Both the position numbers and the translations under genes were made by a program. From JAIQFF01 sp963788505 (lineage in GTDB: Bacteria; Acidobacteriota; Terriglobia; Terriglobales; Acidobacteriaceae), in the NCBI GenBank assembly GCA_963788505.1, contig CAWBGY010000009.1:744001-808000 (forward strand): DNA of 64,000 nt. The letters run 5' to 3'. The notes under the pieces were generated by a model. That model was not told the origin of the DNA, did no database searches, and worked only from the letters and a program-made list of their open reading frames with translations. This document shows, one piece after another, positions 24,680 through 33,718 of the stretch (position 1 is its first letter; every line of letters starts with the position of its first letter).

Positions 24680-24680
24680 T

Positions 24681-26153
24681 TCAAGGCTTTCCTCCCTCAC
24701 TCCACCTGGGCGTAAACGAAGAATTCACCAACCACTCGACCGGCCGCAGCAGCGATCCGATGGCTGCGTCCATGTGCCTGAAATCAATGTGGGCCAGGTC
24801 ATCGCTGGGCTGGTGGTAGTCGGCGTGCAATCCGTAACTCGACACGGTTTGGGCGACAACACCCTTTTCCGCAAGGATGTAATTGTCGGAACGCGCGAAA
24901 AAATTTTGCTCGGGATGAGGGTCCCCGACGAGTTTGGCCCCGTGAGCCGCCAGCCAGGGCCCAAGGTTCGAGCGCTCCCATCCGGTGAGCCAGACTGTGT
25001 CCGATCGGACCGCCGGGTCGGCGCGCCCTAACATTTCGAACTCCAGGTTCACCGCGATTTCCTGCAGCGGCAAAGGGGGATGCTCCCGAAAAAATGTTGA
25101 CCCCTGCCCGCCGGTTTCCTCGCTCCCGAACAAGGCGAAGATTACGGTGCGTCGCGGTCTGGGGCCGCTGCCCAGGACTCGCGCCAGTTCCAGCACCGCG
25201 GTTGTGCCTGAAGCATCATCGTCGGCGCCGTTGTAGATGTCATCTCCGTTCACCGGCTGACCGATGCCCAGGTGGTCCAGGTGCGCCGAGAGCAAGACTG
25301 CCTCGCGCCGCAGCTTCAGGTCGCGGCCGCGCAGGATGCCGACCGCATTCCATGTGTATTTCCTTTCGCCGGCCGAGGGACCGTCGAAGCTCAAAGTCGT
25401 CTCCTCAGGAAGCGCTTCGAGGGCCTTGGTCGCTTCCGGACTGGCCTCCAGCAGATTGAGATTGCTTTCCAGGCCGGAAGCGTCTTGTTGCTCGAGTCGC
25501 ACTGGCAATGTGGGCAGCTGTCTGGCGCGCTGCTGAAACTGGGCGGCGCGTTCCGCACTGGCGGCAATGATCGCTGCAACGGCCCCTTCTCCGGCCAGCG
25601 AAGAAGCTTTGGCTCGCAGCCGGCGCCGGTCGTTTCCAAGAATCAGCACGACCGCGCCTGCAGCCCGCGGGAGGTCTTCGTCGACGTTAATCACGCGCAA
25701 TGGACCTGAGAAGTGAGTCTGCGAAAGGCGAAGAGACGCGAACTCCTTGCCCCAGGTCCAGGTAACCTTTTCTCCGGCGGCGCCGGGCTTGGCAAATGTG
25801 ATTTGTGGAGGCGCAGTAAATTTTGCTTGCAGCAGCGCCGCCCGCTGGAGATAGCCACCGTCGTCACCGGCGGGAGCGATGCCGTAGGCTCGCAGTTCCG
25901 AGGCGACATAGGTCGCGGCAACCAGTTCGTCCGCCGTAGCGCTACCCCGGCCGCGCAATGCATCGGAAGCAAGAAACTCCATATGCGCCCGGATACAGGC
26001 GGCGCACAGGCTCCGAACCGGCGCTGCCACGGCAGCGGGCCGCGGGCTTATCTGTGGTTTTTTGACGGCCGGTGCGGGCTGAGTCTGGATGACACGAGCC
26101 TGAGAGAAAAGGACAAACAGCAGCAAGGCGGAAGGAAGAAGAAATCTTTTCAT
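24681..26153 (-). CDS. Secreted M28-family zinc aminopeptidase
   Basis: 490 residues with a signal peptide (LLPSALLLFVLFSQARV). The M28 metal ligands are in order: His in LLSAHLDHLGIG, Asp in YNGADDDASGTTAVLEL, the Glu pair in ALFGSEETGGQGS, Glu in NLEFEMLGRAD, and His in HADYHQPSDDLAHID. A PA-like insert occupies about residues 130-230. It should trim N-terminal residues from peptides outside the cytoplasm. Length suits the family. Confidence 0.92.
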   Translation of the reverse strand: MKRFLLPSALLLFVLFSQARVIQTQPAPAVKKPQISPRPAAVAAPVRSLCAACIRAHMEFLASDALRGRGSATADELVAATYVASELRAYGIAPAGDDGGYLQRAALLQAKFTAPPQITFAKPGAAGEKVTWTWGKEFASLRLSQTHFSGPLRVINVDEDLPRAAGAVVLILGNDRRRLRAKASSLAGEGAVAAIIAASAERAAQFQQRARQLPTLPVRLEQQDASGLESNLNLLEASPEATKALEALPEETTLSFDGPSAGERKYTWNAVGILRGRDLKLRREAVLLSAHLDHLGIGQPVNGDDIYNGADDDASGTTAVLELARVLGSGPRPRRTVIFALFGSEETGGQGSTFFREHPPLPLQEIAVNLEFEMLGRADPAVRSDTVWLTGWERSNLGPWLAAHGAKLVGDPHPEQNFFARSDNYILAEKGVVAQTVSSYGLHADYHQPSDDLAHIDFRHMDAAIGSLLRPVEWLVNSSFTPRWSEGGKP

Positions 26154-26472
26154 CGTGCAGTTCGATGCGTGTCAGAGGCTTAAGGGTGACGCATCTTCCA
26201 AACCAACTTAGTCAATCACAATACCACGAAGCCGTGGGCCAGCCGGCAAAGGCACTCACTGCGGGACAGGATCTCTCTACTCTGGCAATGGCGGGCGGGA
26301 AGGGCGCAGCTCCACCTCCCATTGGCGTGTAGTAATTGACGCCCGCCACCGACCTTTGGTGCACCCGGAAGTGCATTGGCCCAGGCCGCGCAAAACCTTC
26401 TCTGCTACAATTCTTTGCAGCCACTCGTAGCGGACCGTGCCATGAAAGTACGTCTGCCGGGACCTTCTCAAC
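26154..26472. other. Intergenic region between peptidase and Big-domain lipoprotein genes
   Basis: 319 bases between two divergent genes. No RNA gene, repeat of the families seen elsewhere, or convincing promoter pair was found. A TACAAT at about 26407-26412 could serve as a -10 box for the rightward gene. ORFs crossing it are antisense shadows. Confidence 0.5.
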
Positions 26473-27117
26473 ATGCATTGTTCTAGTCGGAAGCTCCGTC
26501 TCTTGGCTACGTTTGCAGCGCTGTCCATGCTCGCTCTGGCGGCTGGTTGTCGCGGCTTCTTTGTAAATCCCACACTGACCTCGCTGGCCGTGACGCCTAC
26601 GTCGGCATCGCTCATCCAGGGGCATACCCAGCAGATCACTGCGACCGGCACCTACAACGATGGCAGCACTAAGGATCTGACCGGAGGCGCTACCTGGGCG
26701 ACTTCCGACTCGACCGTTGCCACTGTCAGCGGCGGAGGTCTGGTCACGGCCGCGTCGACCATCTCGAACCCTCCCGGGACCGCGGCCATCACGGCCACTT
26801 CCGGCACGCTTACCGCCACCTCCACAATTACAGTGAATACCGGGCCCCTGACCGCCATCACCATCAGCACGACTACCGCGAACCCGACCGCGGGTCAGAC
26901 CGTCGTTTTTACCGCGATGGGGACCTACAGCGGCAGCTCGCAGCAGCAGGACATCACCGACCTCGTGACTTGGACCAGCAGCAACACGGCGGTCATCGCC
27001 ACCATCAGCAACGGAAGCGGCGCAGTGCTTTCCACCGCCACCTCGGGTGCCACCACCAACGTCACTGCCAGTCTCAACGGCATCACCAGCAGCGCTTTGA
27101 CCATTACCGTGCAATGA
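26473..27117 (+). CDS. Lipoprotein with two bacterial Ig-like (Big_2) domains
   Basis: 214 residues. The lipobox LALAAGC near residue 25 marks a lipoprotein. Two Big_2-type repeats follow: about 35-120 (LTSLAVTPTSASLIQGHTQQ, then ATGTYNDGSTKDLT and WATSDSTVATVS) and about 125-214 (ITISTTTANPTAGQT, TAMGTYSGSS, VTWTSSNTAVIAT). Such domains are surface or adhesion modules. The stop codon overlaps the pfkA start codon (ATGA), so the two are translationally coupled despite unrelated roles. Confidence 0.85.
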   Translation: MHCSSRKLRLLATFAALSMLALAAGCRGFFVNPTLTSLAVTPTSASLIQGHTQQITATGTYNDGSTKDLTGGATWATSDSTVATVSGGGLVTAASTISNPPGTAAITATSGTLTATSTITVNTGPLTAITISTTTANPTAGQTVVFTAMGTYSGSSQQQDITDLVTWTSSNTAVIATISNGSGAVLSTATSGATTNVTASLNGITSSALTITVQ

Positions 27118-28178
27118 CCGCCATCCGTTGTATCGGAATCTGCACCGGCGGCGGCGACGCACCCGGGCTCAATGCCGTCATTCGTGCTGTGGTCAAGTGC
27201 GCCTTCCTGAAATACAACTGGAAAGTCATCGGCATCCCGGATGGCTTCGACGGCCTCATCTGGCCGGAAAAATCCTACGAGCTCACGCTCAAGCACGTGA
27301 GCGGGATTCTGCCTCGTGGCGGAACCATCCTGGGCACCACCAACCGCGGCGATCCGTTCAAGTACAGTACCGTCGAGAACGGCCAGGAAGTCACTCGCGA
27401 TATCTCCGATGAAGTCATTGCCAATTCGCGCAAGCTGGGAATGGACGCCGTGATCAGCATCGGCGGTGAGGGCTCACAAAAGATCGCGCTCGAACTTTTC
27501 CGCCGAGGCATGAAGATTGTGGGCGTGCCCAAGACGATTGACAATGATCTCTCCGCCACGGAAGTCACCTTTGGCTTCGATACGGCGGTCACCACCGCTA
27601 CCGACGCGGTGGACAAGATCCACACTACCGCCGAATCGCATCACAGGATCATGGTGGTCGAGGTCATGGGACGAGATGCGGGCTGGATCGCTCTGGAAGC
27701 CGGCATTGCGGGCGGCGCCCACGTCATCCTGATACCCGAAATCCCGTTTTCCATCGACGGCGTGTGCGCCTTCGTAAAGAAGCGCGAGAGCTACGGCAGG
27801 CGCTTTACGATTGTGGTGGTGGCCGAAGGGGTCAAGCTTCCCCAGGGGCTGCAAGAGAACCGGCGGGCCGGCTCGGTAGGCAATCTGATTGGCAGCGCCA
27901 TCGCCGCCAGCGCCAACAAGGAGGTGCGGGTGAGCGTGCTGGGACACATTCAGCGCGGCGGTTCGCCGACTCCTTACGACCGCATTCTGGCCACCCGCTT
28001 TGGCGTGGGCGCCGTGGACCTGATCGCCGAGGGCGGATTCGGCAAGATGGTGTGTTTGCGCAATGAGCGTATCGAAGCCGTCGACATCGCCAAGGCGATC
28101 GGGCAGCTCAAGACGGTTGATCCCAACGGCCAGCTGGTGCAGACTGCCAAAGCGATCGGGATTTCCTTCGGCGACTGA
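27114..28178 (+). CDS. pfkA: 6-phosphofructokinase, group III type
   Basis: 354 residues from ATG 27114. The family motifs are TGGGDAPGLNAVIRAV at the nucleotide loop, SIGGEGSQKIA at the donor site, KTIDNDLSATEVTFGFDTAV with the catalytic Asp, EVMGRDAGWIAL and LGHIQRGGSPTPYDR. Gly after Glu in GGEGS favours ATP over pyrophosphate as phosphate donor, by the known Gly/Asp rule. It phosphorylates fructose 6-phosphate in glycolysis. The start overlaps the Big-domain lipoprotein stop. Confidence 0.93.
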   Translation: MTAIRCIGICTGGGDAPGLNAVIRAVVKCAFLKYNWKVIGIPDGFDGLIWPEKSYELTLKHVSGILPRGGTILGTTNRGDPFKYSTVENGQEVTRDISDEVIANSRKLGMDAVISIGGEGSQKIALELFRRGMKIVGVPKTIDNDLSATEVTFGFDTAVTTATDAVDKIHTTAESHHRIMVVEVMGRDAGWIALEAGIAGGAHVILIPEIPFSIDGVCAFVKKRESYGRRFTIVVVAEGVKLPQGLQENRRAGSVGNLIGSAIAASANKEVRVSVLGHIQRGGSPTPYDRILATRFGVGAVDLIAEGGFGKMVCLRNERIEAVDIAKAIGQLKTVDPNGQLVQTAKAIGISFGD

Positions 28179-28300
28179 AGTTTTCTGGCGTAATCTGGAC
28201 TAGAACCCGAAAACCTGACCCGGTCCGCCGCGTGTAGCGATGTTCCGGATTCACTTTCAGCGATCACCTTGTTTGCTTGGTCGCTGGGGAAATTTGCTCC

Positions 28301-29347
28301 GTGAAATACTGCCGCCCATTTCTCGAATTCTTCTTTGGGCTGTCCCTGCTCGCAGGCCTGGCTCTGCCGGCTGGCTGCGGGCCCGGCAAAACCAGCAGCC
28401 AGGAGGTTGCCTACGTGTCAATTCCGCAGGCATTTCTGCGCGATCAGGTGGCTGCGGTCTACAACAAGACTGGAAGCGTGAAAAATGGCGAGGCCGTCGA
28501 AGTACTGGGCCGGGACCGCCGCTTCGTGCGGGTGCGCACATCGGCCGGCGCTGAGGGATGGCTGGAACAACGCTACCTGGTGAGCCAGGAGACCTACGAC
28601 GGTTTCCAGAAACTTGCCGAGCAGGCGCGCAACGCTCCCGTCCAGGCGACCGCGATCGCGCATAACCAGACCAATATTCACCTTCAGCCGGAACGCAGCG
28701 CCGAACACCTCTATCAGGTGGACCAGGGCGCCAGGTTGTCGCTGCTGCAGCGCGGCAGCAACGAGAGGGTGCTGCCCGGCGCCCAGGCGCGAGCGGCGAG
28801 CGCCGGGAAAGAAGGGCAAACTACGGTCGCCGCTCCGCCCCTGGAAGACTGGTGGCTGGTTCGCGATGAGCAAGGGCATGTGGGCTGGGTCCTGGGCCGC
28901 ATGCTCGATATCGATGTGCCGATCGAGATCGCGCAGTACTCTGAAGGCCAGCGCCTGGTTGCTTCCTTTGTGCTGGATCGTGTCACCGACGGCGAAAAGA
29001 AGGTCCCGCAGTACCTGGTGCTGTTCACCGAGAACAAGGATGGCATGCCCTTCGATTTCAACCAGGTCCGCGTCTTCACCTGGAACGTCAAGCGGCATCG
29101 CTACGAAACCGCCTATCGCGAGCGCAATCTCGACGGCGTTCTGCCGGTCACGGTCTCGCATGAGACCTTTGACAAGGAAGGCGATCTGCCGGTATTCGTG
29201 CTGCGAGTGAAGGACGACGCGGGAAACCTGATCGAGCGCAAGTACAAACTGAATACGCCCATCGTGCGCCGCGTTCTGGCGCCAGGAGAACAAAAGCCAG
29301 TCGTCGGTCGGCAGTCGTCGGCCGCCCGGAAAAAGAAGAAGCGCTGA
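28301..29347 (+). CDS. Lipoprotein with bacterial SH3-like domains
   Basis: 348 residues from a GTG at 28301 (a TTG eight codons upstream is an alternative). The lipobox is LALPAGC. SH3b-type folds are seen at about residues 35-95 (AAVYNKTGSVKNGEAVEVL, RFVRVRTSAGAEGWLEQRYL) and 115-210 (TNIHLQPERSAEHLYQVDQGARLSLL, WWLVRDEQGHVGWVLGRML). The C-terminal 130 residues are an unassigned beta domain. The last residues (about GRQSSAARKKKKR) are encoded by a heptamer repeat, and the stop lies at the edge of its opposite arm. It may bind cell-wall peptide. Confidence 0.78.
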   Translation: MKYCRPFLEFFFGLSLLAGLALPAGCGPGKTSSQEVAYVSIPQAFLRDQVAAVYNKTGSVKNGEAVEVLGRDRRFVRVRTSAGAEGWLEQRYLVSQETYDGFQKLAEQARNAPVQATAIAHNQTNIHLQPERSAEHLYQVDQGARLSLLQRGSNERVLPGAQARAASAGKEGQTTVAAPPLEDWWLVRDEQGHVGWVLGRMLDIDVPIEIAQYSEGQRLVASFVLDRVTDGEKKVPQYLVLFTENKDGMPFDFNQVRVFTWNVKRHRYETAYRERNLDGVLPVTVSHETFDKEGDLPVFVLRVKDDAGNLIERKYKLNTPIVRRVLAPGEQKPVVGRQSSAARKKKKR

Positions 29348-29359
29348 AGACTGAAGACT
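29299..29359. repeat. AGTCGTC heptamer repeat inside and after the SH3 lipoprotein gene
   Basis: Four units (AGTCGTC, GGTCGGC, AGTCGTC, GGCCGCC) lie in frame at 29299-29326. After the Lys-rich codons, GAAGACT occurs twice at 29346-29359, the reverse complement of AGTCTTC, and includes part of the stop codon. Confidence 0.65.
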
Positions 29360-29714
29360 ACTCCTGAACTATTTTCGGCAGTGGAGGCACCGGCGTACCC
29401 TCATCTAAAGCCCGCTGCCAGTTTGAAATCGAGGCCAGCAATCCCTTCGAGTCTATGCCGCCAAAGCCTTCCGGATATTGAGAGAGATTCCGAAAGGCGC
29501 GCCTCAGGACCGAGCGCGCCCCGGCCGAATTCCCATTTCCATGATGGTGCAGCGCTACCGCCACCTGAATCAGTCCCTGCAAGAATTTCTTCTCTGCCAG
29601 GGGCGCCGCCCGCCAGACGTCCTCGAGCGCCTCATGGGCCTCAAAGAAATCGGCGCGGTTGAACAGTTCGATTCCTGCTCGACATTGATCGAGATCCACG
29701 CAACATTGTGGCAC
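29358..29714 (-). CDS. DUF309 family protein
   Basis: 118 residues. The signature FFEAHEALEDVWRAAPLAEKKFLQGLIQVAVALHHHGNGN matches the DUF309 helical family, whose conserved Glu/His residues may bind a metal. Function is unknown. It begins MPQCCVDLDQCRAGIELFNRADF. It converges on the SH3 lipoprotein gene, 10 bp apart, and is divergent from the first large receptor gene. Confidence 0.85.
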   Translation of the reverse strand: MPQCCVDLDQCRAGIELFNRADFFEAHEALEDVWRAAPLAEKKFLQGLIQVAVALHHHGNGNSAGARSVLRRAFRNLSQYPEGFGGIDSKGLLASISNWQRALDEGTPVPPLPKIVQE

Positions 29715-29977
29715 ACGCGCCAGAAGGGCTTTGCCGCCAAGAAATACTGAATTTCATAGTTATAGCGGTGAACGCTATCCATTTTTCAGTATCGGACGGG
29801 GGTATCTAGATTGTAAATGTTTGAAAACATTGCCTGTTATATTGAACTGTTTTGGAGCGAAAGTTGCAATGACTGTCTTCAAAGGCAGTGCTAAATCATA
29901 CTGTCATGGTGTATTGTTTGTCCGAATCTGGCTCAGTATCAAAGCCCCAGGGACTTCCAGTTCTGAGGAGAAAACGC

Positions 29978-32900
29978 ATGAATCGGTTTGCCTGCACTCT
30001 AAGAGTTCTGCCACTTGTACTCGCGATCGTTGGCGTGCTGACGCTGGGCGTTGGCCTGGCCTTCGGCCAAGCGATCACCGGCAATATCGTCGGAACCGTC
30101 GAAGATTCTTCCGGTGCCGCCGTGGTCAACGCCGACGTCAGCTCTGTGAACATTGCGACGGGTGTAACGGCAAGCGGCAAGACCAACAGCACCGGTCAAT
30201 ATCGCTTCGACAACCTGCTCTCGGGCACCTACCGCGTGACTGTAAGGTCGGCTGGGTTTCGCACCACTACGGTCGTGGTTGAAGTGCGGCTGAATGGAAC
30301 CAGCACGGCGAACGTGAAATTGGAGCCAGGAGCCAGCACCGAAACCGTGGAAGTTTCGGGAGAAGCGCCCATCATCGACACGACTACGATCCAGCTGGGG
30401 AACACTTTTGAAGGCAAGGAACTGCGTGACGTGGCCATCGCCAACCTGGGAGTTGCCACCAACGGACAAAATCTGGGAGTGATCAACCTGTCGCTCCTGG
30501 ATGCTGGCGTGGGCAGCACCGGTGGCTTGGGCGCCGGCACCGGGCCGTCGATCAGCGGCCAGCGACCGCGCAACAATAACTTCACGGTCGAGGGCATTGA
30601 CAACAACGATAAAGGAGTGACGGGTCCCCTCATCTATGTGCCCGCCGAAGCGGTATCCAACTTCACTCTGTTGCAGAACCAGTTCAGCCCCGAGTTTGGC
30701 CACTCCACCGGCGGCCAGTTCAATATCACGGTCCTCGGCGGCACCAACGCCTTCCACGGCGCCGTGTACGAGTACTTCCAAAACCGCAATCTGAACGCGG
30801 TCGACTACAACCTCTCCAACCAGGGTATTTTTTCGAACCCGCGCTATGACAACAACCGTTACGGCGGACAGGTGGGCGGGCCCATCTTCAAGAACAAGCT
30901 GTTCTTCTTCGCGAACTTCGAGTACAACGCGGTTGGCCTGGCAGCAACGCCCGGCTCACCGGTGCTGGCGCCGACGCAGGCGGGATACACCACGTTGTCC
31001 GCTATCCCCGGCGCTTCCGCCAATAACATCTCTATATTGCAACAGTACGCAGTGGCTCCTAGTGCCTGCCCGCCCGCCTCACCATCGTGCCCAGCGGGTG
31101 GCACGGTCTTGGTTGGCGCAACCCCGGTTCAGGTTGGCATCTTGCCCATCGTGGCGCCGAACTATACCAACTACCGGGCGTTGACCACTTCGATGGATTA
31201 CAACATCAGCGACCGGGACCAACTGCGCGGCCGCTATATCTACAACAAACTGGCCACCATCGATACTGGAGCTCAGCTGCCCGTGTTTTACACCCCGTTT
31301 GTGCAGCCCTTCCACCTGGTGAACCTGAGCGAATATCACACTTTCTCTCCGTCGATTACGAACGAGTTGCGAGCGGGATACAACCGCACGGGGCAGAACT
31401 TCACCGTTCCCAGTTTCTCTTTCCCGGGATTGGATCAATTCCCGAACGTTACCATCGACGACCTGGGACAACTAAACGTCGGCCCGGACGGAAATGCTCC
31501 GCAATACCAAGTGCAGAACCTGTACCAGTTAGTCGACAACGTGACCTGGACCAAGGGGAATCACACTCTGAAGTTTGGCATCGAAGGACGCAAGGCCATT
31601 TCCCCGCAGCTGTTCATTCAGCGTTCCCGCGGGGACTACGACTGGAGCACGCTGGAAAGCTATGTCCTGGATCAGGTGCCTGACTTCGGCCAGCGCAGTT
31701 TTGGTGCGGTCGGCTATTCGGGAGACCAGTACGGAGTTTTCTGGTATGTCAACGACATCTGGAAGATCCGGCCCAACTTCAGTTTGAATCTGGGTGTGCG
31801 CTATGAGTACACCAGCACGCCGTTCGGCTGGAGCCAGATGGCGCTGAACAGCATTGCCGACCTGCCCGGAGTCATTAACTTTACTTCGCCTCAGGCGCCT
31901 AAGCGAGACTACATGCCGCGGGTTGGATTTGTCTGGTCACCCGGTTCGAGCGGCAACACCTCGATCCGGGGCGGCTTCGGGATGGGCTATGACGTTCTCT
32001 ACGACAACATTGGAACGCTCTCCCGCCCGCCGCAGATTGGGTCGACGAAGAACTGTCCCGATGTGGTTTGCCAGGACCCGTTCCTGGCCAACGGCGGAAT
32101 TCCGCCTCAGGCCAGCAGCGGCATCACCATCCTGAACCAGGCCGACGCCCGCGACCAAACGTCGAGTTTCCTGCCCAACAAAGTGAAGTATCCCTATTCC
32201 GAGCAGTGGAACCTGGGTGTACAGCACGTATTCAAGAGGGACTACACCGCGGAAATTCGCTACGTCGGCACCCGTGGAGTCGATCTTGACGCGCAAAACA
32301 TTATCGATTTCCAGCCAGTCACAACTCCGTCCCATCATCTTCCCACCTACCTGCAGAACCCGGGCCAGTCAACCCTGGATGCACTTCCGCTTACCTTGGG
32401 CACCATGCTGGGCGAGTTCAACAGTGGCGGGTTCTTCCTGCCCCAGTTCCTTAACAATGGGTTCGATTCTCCCATTACTGGCTTCCTTCCGTTGGGCGCA
32501 TCCATCTATCACGGACTGCAGAGCCAACTGAATCGCCGGTTCTCCAACGGTCTGCAGTTCCAGGCCGCTTATACCTTCAGCCACATGATTGACAACGGTA
32601 CGGCTGATTTCTTCTCCACGGTTATCGCTCCGCGCCGTCCGCAGGACTTCCTGAACCTGCCGGCCGAGCGCAGTAACTCGCTGCTTGATCATCGGCATCG
32701 CTTCACGCTTTCGACCATTTACGATATGCCGTTCTTCAGCAAGAGCTCCAGTTGGGCGGAACGAAACCTGCTGGGTAACTACGAGTTTGGGGCCATCTAC
32801 ACATGGGAAAGCGGCCAATGGGGTACGGCACAGAGTGGCGTGGATTCGAATCTGAATGCCGATTCGGCACCGGATCGGCCTATCTACAATGCAGCCGGCA

Positions 32901-33361
32901 CACCTGGCGTCGGCAGTGGTGTGATCAATCTTTGCAATAGCAGTCTCCCGGCGGGTCACTTCTGCAACAATGATCCCGATACCACCTTCAACCCGAGCCC
33001 CTACGTGGTTGCGTACCAAGCCATCAATGGCAATGCGCAGTACATCGTTGCGGGGAAGGGAGCGTTGTCGAACACGGCCCGCAGCACCATCACCACGCCC
33101 CCGATCAACAACTGGGACATGACTCTAGGCAAGCATATTGCGATCACCGAGCGTGTCCACTTCGATATCACGGCCGGCTTGCTGAACGCTTTCAACCATC
33201 CGCAATTCGTGACGGGCAGCCCCAACCAGGCGCTGTCTTTCTCGGTTACGGGTGCGCAAAGAAATTACTTGATTCCAAACAAACCGAACTTCGAGAATGC
33301 TCGCGCCAGCTTCCCGAGCAACGCGCGCCAGATGGTGATCGGAATCAAGCTGGTCTTTTAG
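29978..33361 (+). CDS. TonB-dependent receptor, Oar-like, with carboxypeptidase-regulatory domain
   Basis: 1127 residues from ATG 29978, with GAGGAG upstream. A signal peptide ends near GLAFGQA. Residues about 32-115 are a CarboxypepD_reg-like beta-sandwich (GNIVGTVEDSSGAAVVNADV, SGTYRVTVRSAGF). The plug follows (SGQRPRNNNFTVEGIDNNDKGV, then GGQFNITVLGGTNAFHGAVYEYFQN), and the rest is a 22-strand-type outer-membrane barrel ending in Phe. It imports a large unknown ligand using TonB energy. The first of two tandem receptor genes, separated by 357 bp containing a strong hairpin. Confidence 0.92.
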   Translation: MNRFACTLRVLPLVLAIVGVLTLGVGLAFGQAITGNIVGTVEDSSGAAVVNADVSSVNIATGVTASGKTNSTGQYRFDNLLSGTYRVTVRSAGFRTTTVVVEVRLNGTSTANVKLEPGASTETVEVSGEAPIIDTTTIQLGNTFEGKELRDVAIANLGVATNGQNLGVINLSLLDAGVGSTGGLGAGTGPSISGQRPRNNNFTVEGIDNNDKGVTGPLIYVPAEAVSNFTLLQNQFSPEFGHSTGGQFNITVLGGTNAFHGAVYEYFQNRNLNAVDYNLSNQGIFSNPRYDNNRYGGQVGGPIFKNKLFFFANFEYNAVGLAATPGSPVLAPTQAGYTTLSAIPGASANNISILQQYAVAPSACPPASPSCPAGGTVLVGATPVQVGILPIVAPNYTNYRALTTSMDYNISDRDQLRGRYIYNKLATIDTGAQLPVFYTPFVQPFHLVNLSEYHTFSPSITNELRAGYNRTGQNFTVPSFSFPGLDQFPNVTIDDLGQLNVGPDGNAPQYQVQNLYQLVDNVTWTKGNHTLKFGIEGRKAISPQLFIQRSRGDYDWSTLESYVLDQVPDFGQRSFGAVGYSGDQYGVFWYVNDIWKIRPNFSLNLGVRYEYTSTPFGWSQMALNSIADLPGVINFTSPQAPKRDYMPRVGFVWSPGSSGNTSIRGGFGMGYDVLYDNIGTLSRPPQIGSTKNCPDVVCQDPFLANGGIPPQASSGITILNQADARDQTSSFLPNKVKYPYSEQWNLGVQHVFKRDYTAEIRYVGTRGVDLDAQNIIDFQPVTTPSHHLPTYLQNPGQSTLDALPLTLGTMLGEFNSGGFFLPQFLNNGFDSPITGFLPLGASIYHGLQSQLNRRFSNGLQFQAAYTFSHMIDNGTADFFSTVIAPRRPQDFLNLPAERSNSLLDHRHRFTLSTIYDMPFFSKSSSWAERNLLGNYEFGAIYTWESGQWGTAQSGVDSNLNADSAPDRPIYNAAGTPGVGSGVINLCNSSLPAGHFCNNDPDTTFNPSPYVVAYQAINGNAQYIVAGKGALSNTARSTITTPPINNWDMTLGKHIAITERVHFDITAGLLNAFNHPQFVTGSPNQALSFSVTGAQRNYLIPNKPNFENARASFPSNARQMVIGIKLVF

Positions 33362-33718
33362 CAATTGACATCGGATGTCGGTGGGGCCCGTTCGGGCCCC
33401 GCCGGCTTCTGAGATTTGCGCTCAACCCTGCCAGGCCCATGTGCCACAGCATGGTTGACCTATGATTTTTCGTATCTTGGCCCTCTACAACTTCGTAGAA
33501 AGCACTAAAGTACCGGTGTCTTTGTTGATCCCGCCGTTCGTCTAAACAATTTAGAATCATATAGTTCACATAGACATCGTGACTGGCCAGCCAATTGCCA
33601 GCATGAGGATACAATCGCCTGTCGTAAAGTAGCAATCGGGTTCCAGCCAATTTCTGAGATTCGAGCCGACCGGGTTGGTCTACGGCGGCGAAACGGCTAA
33701 CCGCGAGGAGAGAGAAAA
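33362..33718. other. Spacer between tandem receptor genes
   Basis: 357 bases. It contains the hairpin at 33383-33400, then an AT-richer leader. The antisense ORF across it is not protein-like. GAGGAGAGAG at 33704-33713 is the ribosome site of the next gene. No other structure was recognised. Confidence 0.6.
33383..33400. terminator. Perfect GGGGCCCG hairpin after first receptor gene
   Basis: GGGGCCCG and CGGGCCCC flank two bases, beginning 22 bases after the stop codon. Very stable stem; no T-run follows, so it may act as an RNA-stability element or a Rho-assisted stop. Confidence 0.55.

Noticed and set aside
26473..28178. Single fused lipoprotein-phosphofructokinase gene
   Set aside because: The two lie in different frames joined by an ATGA overlap, with a clear TGA ending the lipoprotein.
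33345..33650. Leftward 101-codon ORF between the two tandem receptors
   Set aside because: It crosses the end hairpin of the first receptor gene and has no recognisable family or ribosome site.
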